NCBI RefSeq assembly: GCF_003606325.2
Contig: NZ_CP031843.2
Location: 868,001 to 932,000 of the forward strand
Direction: 5' to 3'
DNA from: Bartonella kosoyi
GTDB taxonomy: Bacteria > Pseudomonadota > Alphaproteobacteria > Rhizobiales > Rhizobiaceae
DNA length: 64,000 bases
Each line of letters begins with the position of its first letter. The first letter of the stretch is position 1. The translations under genes were made by a program, and so were the position numbers. Below, one piece after another: positions 61,801 through 64,000 of the stretch. The notes under the pieces are model-generated. The model made no database searches, was not told the origin of the DNA, and was given only the letters and a program-made list of their open reading frames with translations.

Positions 61801-62355
61801 GAGTATCAAACTATTCTTGCCAAAAAACGTGTTCAGACTTGGAGTCATTTTGCTAATGCCGTTAAAGGGGGGGCAACGGCTGCACGGCTTGCTGGAACCG
61901 TTGTGGCAAAAAATGTGCGCAAAACAAAATCTGGTAAAAAAATGGGAATTATTCATTTTTCTGATACAAGTGGACAGTATGAGGCTATTCTCTTTTCTGA
62001 GGCTCTTTCGGATTATGAGGAAATGCTAGAACCTGGAAAATCTTTTATTATTACGGTGAGCGCAGAAAATCGCTCTGAAGGGGCTAGTTTGCGAATTGAG
62101 ACAATTCAGTCTTTGGAAAATGAAGCACTACAGCAGCATAAAATGATGCGTCTTTTTATAAAAACAGTTGATATGCTTCCACAAATTGAACAAAATTTAA
62201 ATCTTGGGGGAAATGGAGAGGTCGGACTTATTTTAATTCAAGAGGGTGGCTTGCGAGAAGTCGAAATTGCACTTCCTAAGCGATATAAGGTCAATTCACA
62301 TGTAGCAAATGCTATGAAATTAATTCAGGGTGTTGTCGATGTCGAATTGAGTTAA
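58861..62355 (+). CDS. dnaE: DNA polymerase III alpha subunit (DnaE)
   Basis: This is the replicative polymerase. The protein is 1164 residues, starting at GTG. The N-terminal PHP domain is at about 20-280 (HLRVHSAYSLLEGAL and following). In the palm the catalytic acids are in PDFDIDFCQERREEVI, with GRGSGAGSLVAYALTITDVD before them. The stretches YRHASTHAAGIVIG and FNKSHAAAYAIVSYQTAYMK are also conserved. Late domains include helix-hairpin-helix and OB fold (TKSGKKMGIIHFSDTSGQYE). It is a DnaE1-type enzyme, without an ImuB-linked context. Confidence 0.97.
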   Translation: MRVVKDKNKLQEDKNSLPRFIHLRVHSAYSLLEGALKIPQIIQQAISDQAPAIAITDTNNLFGALEFSQYCLSHGVQPIIGCQLAIDFCDKNDHSRLVKGRHASDFCSIILFAASETGYAHLVRLVSRAYLDKCDTDPPHIKADWLSEHGEGIIALTGGKGGPINLALSEEKKERAVERLIYLKKIFSDRLYVELQRHGSYDRGVEAELIELAYVHEVPLVATNEAFFLKREGYEAHDALMAVSEGQIVSNPDRKRVTPDHYLKSQDEMVALFSDLPEALENSVEIALRCHIATPLRKPILPRFIEQSAHSENTLEAEDSELLNQAKAGLKMRLKTIGLAEGYTIADYEQRLDYEISVITRMQFSGYFLIVSDFIKWAKIHDIPVGPGRGSGAGSLVAYALTITDVDPLRFSLLFERFLNPDRVSMPDFDIDFCQERREEVIQYVQKKYGRDQVAQIITFGKLQARAVLRDVGRVLEVPYRQVDYLTKLIPATPGNQVELADAIRDEVKFEEEKKKDPVVGRALDIALQLEGLYRHASTHAAGIVIGDRPLWELVPMYRDPRSDMPVTQFNMKYVEQAGLVKFDFLGLKTLTVLKMAVDFVARQEDKIDLSNIPLNDEATYAMMARGETVGVFQVESSGMRKALIGMKPDRIEDIIALVALYRPGPMENIPTYNARKHGEEEIASIHPKIDHLIKETQGVIVYQEQVMQIAQVLAGYSLGEADLLRRAMGKKIHAEMQKQRTRFVNGAVAGGVDKEQADIIFDLLAKFADYGFNKSHAAAYAIVSYQTAYMKANYPVEFLAASMTHDMTNTDKLNDFRREALRLGIEVIAPSIQTSHRVFEVGENCIYYSLAAIKGVGETVVDHIVACRGNKIFKDLEDFCARVDLRIVNKRAMESLVCAGAFDCFNIAREILLANLGTLHARALRILDNNSSGQFDIFGMEGGLKEPLILSQTTPWLPAEKLYREFQAIGFYFSAHPLDEYQTILAKKRVQTWSHFANAVKGGATAARLAGTVVAKNVRKTKSGKKMGIIHFSDTSGQYEAILFSEALSDYEEMLEPGKSFIITVSAENRSEGASLRIETIQSLENEALQQHKMMRLFIKTVDMLPQIEQNLNLGGNGEVGLILIQEGGLREVEIALPKRYKVNSHVANAMKLIQGVVDVELS

Positions 62356-62534
62356 AAAAAAGTTTAAAGATGAGGAGCTATTGGAGAAGATTTTTGCTTT
62401 TGGAAAAGTTAAAAGTTGCGTTTTGAAAATCAGATAAGTGATTTCGAAAAATCTTGTTTTTATTTGAGTAAACTGCGATGAACTTTTGTCAAAAAATCTC
62501 GTTTCTTGATAATATTCAAAGTACTGGAAGAATT

Positions 62535-63782
62535 TTATAAATTTTTATCACGATTTTTTATTGAATTTATTGCATCATACCTATAAAGCCAATGGAGGCT
62601 TGACATAATGCTCTCTGGTGTACGAATTTTCATCATGAAATTACGGGCGATTGCTATGGGACCTGTTGCATGATAGGCTAATCTGTTGAAATTCGTGCGT
62701 TTTTTTACTTTTTCAAGACGGGGTGTGCGTGTTTTTTCATAAAGTGAAAGAGCTTTGGTTAATGAAAGATCTTTCAATGAAAGTGCTTCTGCTAACGTGG
62801 CAGCATCTTCGATTGCCATAGCGGCACCTTGCGCTGCAAAAGGTAAAGCTGCATGTGCACAATCACCAACGAATACTTGTCTCTCTAAGCCTAGAAAACG
62901 ATTTTGTTTCATGTGAAAGAGCGGCCAATATCTCCATTCATCAATATGATCAAAGATTTGTAAGATTTTTGAATTCCAATCCTTAAAAAGAGATTTAAGT
63001 TTTTCTTTATCTCCTTTATGTGCCCATCCTTCTCTTGAATTTTCTCCATGCGTAATAGCGACAAAGTTAAAAATTTTTTCTGACGACTGAAGGGGATAGA
63101 CAACAAGATGATTGTTTGGTCCCATCCATGCTGTGATTGTTTTCATATTGTGCAATGAAGAACGAAAGCTTTGAGGAAGATTATCACATGTTGTTGTTGC
63201 ACGCCAAGCAATAAAGCCACTAAAACTTGCTTTTTCATAAAAAGGAGATTGTTGCCGTAATGTTGACCAAACGCCATCACATCCGATCAGGAGGGGCGTT
63301 GAATAAAGTTGTTTTGTTGCTGTATCTGTTTTTGTTGTCGTTATTTTAATGTTGGTTGCGGAGTGGGTAGAAGATATGATTGTTTCGCCTGCTTTGTATT
63401 GAATCAGAGGGTTTTCAATCACTGCATTATATAAAATTTTTTGTAAAGCTGCACGATGAATGGTCATATAAGGGGCTTTCCAATATTTTTCTGTTAGATT
63501 GATAAGATGAGCATGTAGACGTGTTTTTAAAGATATGCCATCTTTTAACTCAAGAAAATCTGGGATTATTGCGACTTCAGTGAGTTTGTTAAGAAGTTTC
63601 CAGTGAGCAAGAATAGATGTTGCATTTGGAGTGAGTTGAATACCAGCACCTATCGTTTCAAGTTGCTTACATTTTTCGATAATGGTGCTTGCAATTCCTT
63701 TATGAGCGAGCGCTAAAGCGGTGCTTAAACCCGCAATTCCACCTCCAACGATGATGGGTGATTGCTCCACAAATGGTTTCAT
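62535..63782 (-). CDS. FAD-dependent monooxygenase (salicylate hydroxylase-like)
   Basis: This 415-residue flavoprotein uses NAD(P)H and O2 to hydroxylate a small, probably aromatic substrate. The FAD-binding GxGxxG is at the start (IIVGGGIAGLSTALALAHKG) and the ribityl-binding stretch is VFVGDCAHAALPFAAQGAA with AIEDAATLAEAL after it. The middle stretch GCDGVWSTLRQQSPF is the DG motif that binds both FAD and NAD(P)H. Overall it resembles salicylate hydroxylase and UbiH-like members, but the substrate cannot be told. It is on the same strand as the zinc-finger gene, 46 bases downstream of it. Confidence 0.85.
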   Translation of the reverse strand: MKPFVEQSPIIVGGGIAGLSTALALAHKGIASTIIEKCKQLETIGAGIQLTPNATSILAHWKLLNKLTEVAIIPDFLELKDGISLKTRLHAHLINLTEKYWKAPYMTIHRAALQKILYNAVIENPLIQYKAGETIISSTHSATNIKITTTKTDTATKQLYSTPLLIGCDGVWSTLRQQSPFYEKASFSGFIAWRATTTCDNLPQSFRSSLHNMKTITAWMGPNNHLVVYPLQSSEKIFNFVAITHGENSREGWAHKGDKEKLKSLFKDWNSKILQIFDHIDEWRYWPLFHMKQNRFLGLERQVFVGDCAHAALPFAAQGAAMAIEDAATLAEALSLKDLSLTKALSLYEKTRTPRLEKVKKRTNFNRLAYHATGPIAIARNFMMKIRTPESIMSSLHWLYRYDAINSIKNRDKNL

Positions 63783-63828
63783 ATTAAATAAGCAGAACTA
63801 AAAGAGTGGTAGAAAGCCCGATAACGCA

Positions 63829-64000
63829 TTACACTCGCTCTTCTGGATGATATAAACATCCTGTTGGATTTGTTTGATCGTAGGAGAGTGAGGGAACATA
63901 ACGATAAAGGGTTGAGCAATAAGGGCAGATTTTCTCATCAGCTGCTCCCATATCGATAAAGATATGAGGATGATCGAATGGTTGTGTTGCGCCTACGCAC
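63829..64000 (-). CDS. Small zinc-finger protein, C-terminal part (cut by window edge)
   Basis: The last 56 residues are here and the frame is open to the window edge. It has one Cys, a later His in FDHPHIFIDMG and then ICPYCSTLYRYV, giving the CHCC zinc-finger pattern of small NDUFS6-like proteins. It ends in TGCLYHPEERV. Relatives are linked to respiratory complex I assembly; that role is known of the family and only inferred here. Confidence 0.8.
   Translation of the reverse strand, partial: CVGATQPFDHPHIFIDMGAADEKICPYCSTLYRYVPSLSYDQTNPTGCLYHPEERV

Overview
The window is a stretch of an AT-rich alphaproteobacterial chromosome, almost certainly Bartonella. This rests on rhizobial-type gene order (ssb-gyrA-coaD-two cyclophilins-tgt; glnB-glnA; hom-glpX; dgt-argS-SPOR gene), on a eukaryote-like NADP isocitrate dehydrogenase, on a pertactin-like autotransporter of the kind that is multiplied in Bartonella, on an alanine at the GyrA quinolone position that is natural in Bartonella, and on many decaying genes in long AT-rich gaps. 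The genus is an inference from memory of these families; no database search was run and I do not name the species.

Layout. Bases 1-6830 hold a partial lipB, a TPM-domain/LemA pair, histidine ammonia-lyase with a nearby amino-acid permease, and a small secreted protein. Bases 6831-17.5 kb are the accessory region. It holds a decayed filamentous-haemagglutinin-like exoprotein whose tail overlaps the first of three tandem paralogous lipoproteins (the first is broken), an intact 914-residue autotransporter, and a three-gene operon (small peptide, DMT-type exporter, ATP-grasp ligase). That operon lies between imperfect direct repeats, and two of its three genes are each disabled by one small lesion. 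From 17.5 to 30.3 kb come housekeeping genes: an ATP12 chaperone, glnA, glnB, uvrA, ssb, gyrA, coaD and two cyclophilins. An integrase relic sits between glnB and uvrA.

From 30.3 to 40.3 kb long non-coding gaps separate tgt, two MFS transporters, icd and a tRNA-Glu. The usual queA next to tgt is absent, and a strong structured element lies downstream of tgt. From 40.3 kb to the end is core metabolism and replication: hom, glpX, ilvE, a SPOR-domain protein, argS, dgt, erpA, ccdA, glmU, glmS, recG, dnaE, a flavin monooxygenase and a zinc-finger protein cut by the window edge.

The best candidate for an undescribed system is the peptide/exporter/ATP-grasp operon at 14.83-17.28 kb. It looks like a transferred module that would ligate amino acids, or modify a ribosomal peptide, and export the product. 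The FHA-tail/lipoprotein locus at 7.7-10.5 kb is second: its overlapping gene order resembles a relic toxin-immunity (contact-dependent inhibition type) locus. Both functions are inferences.
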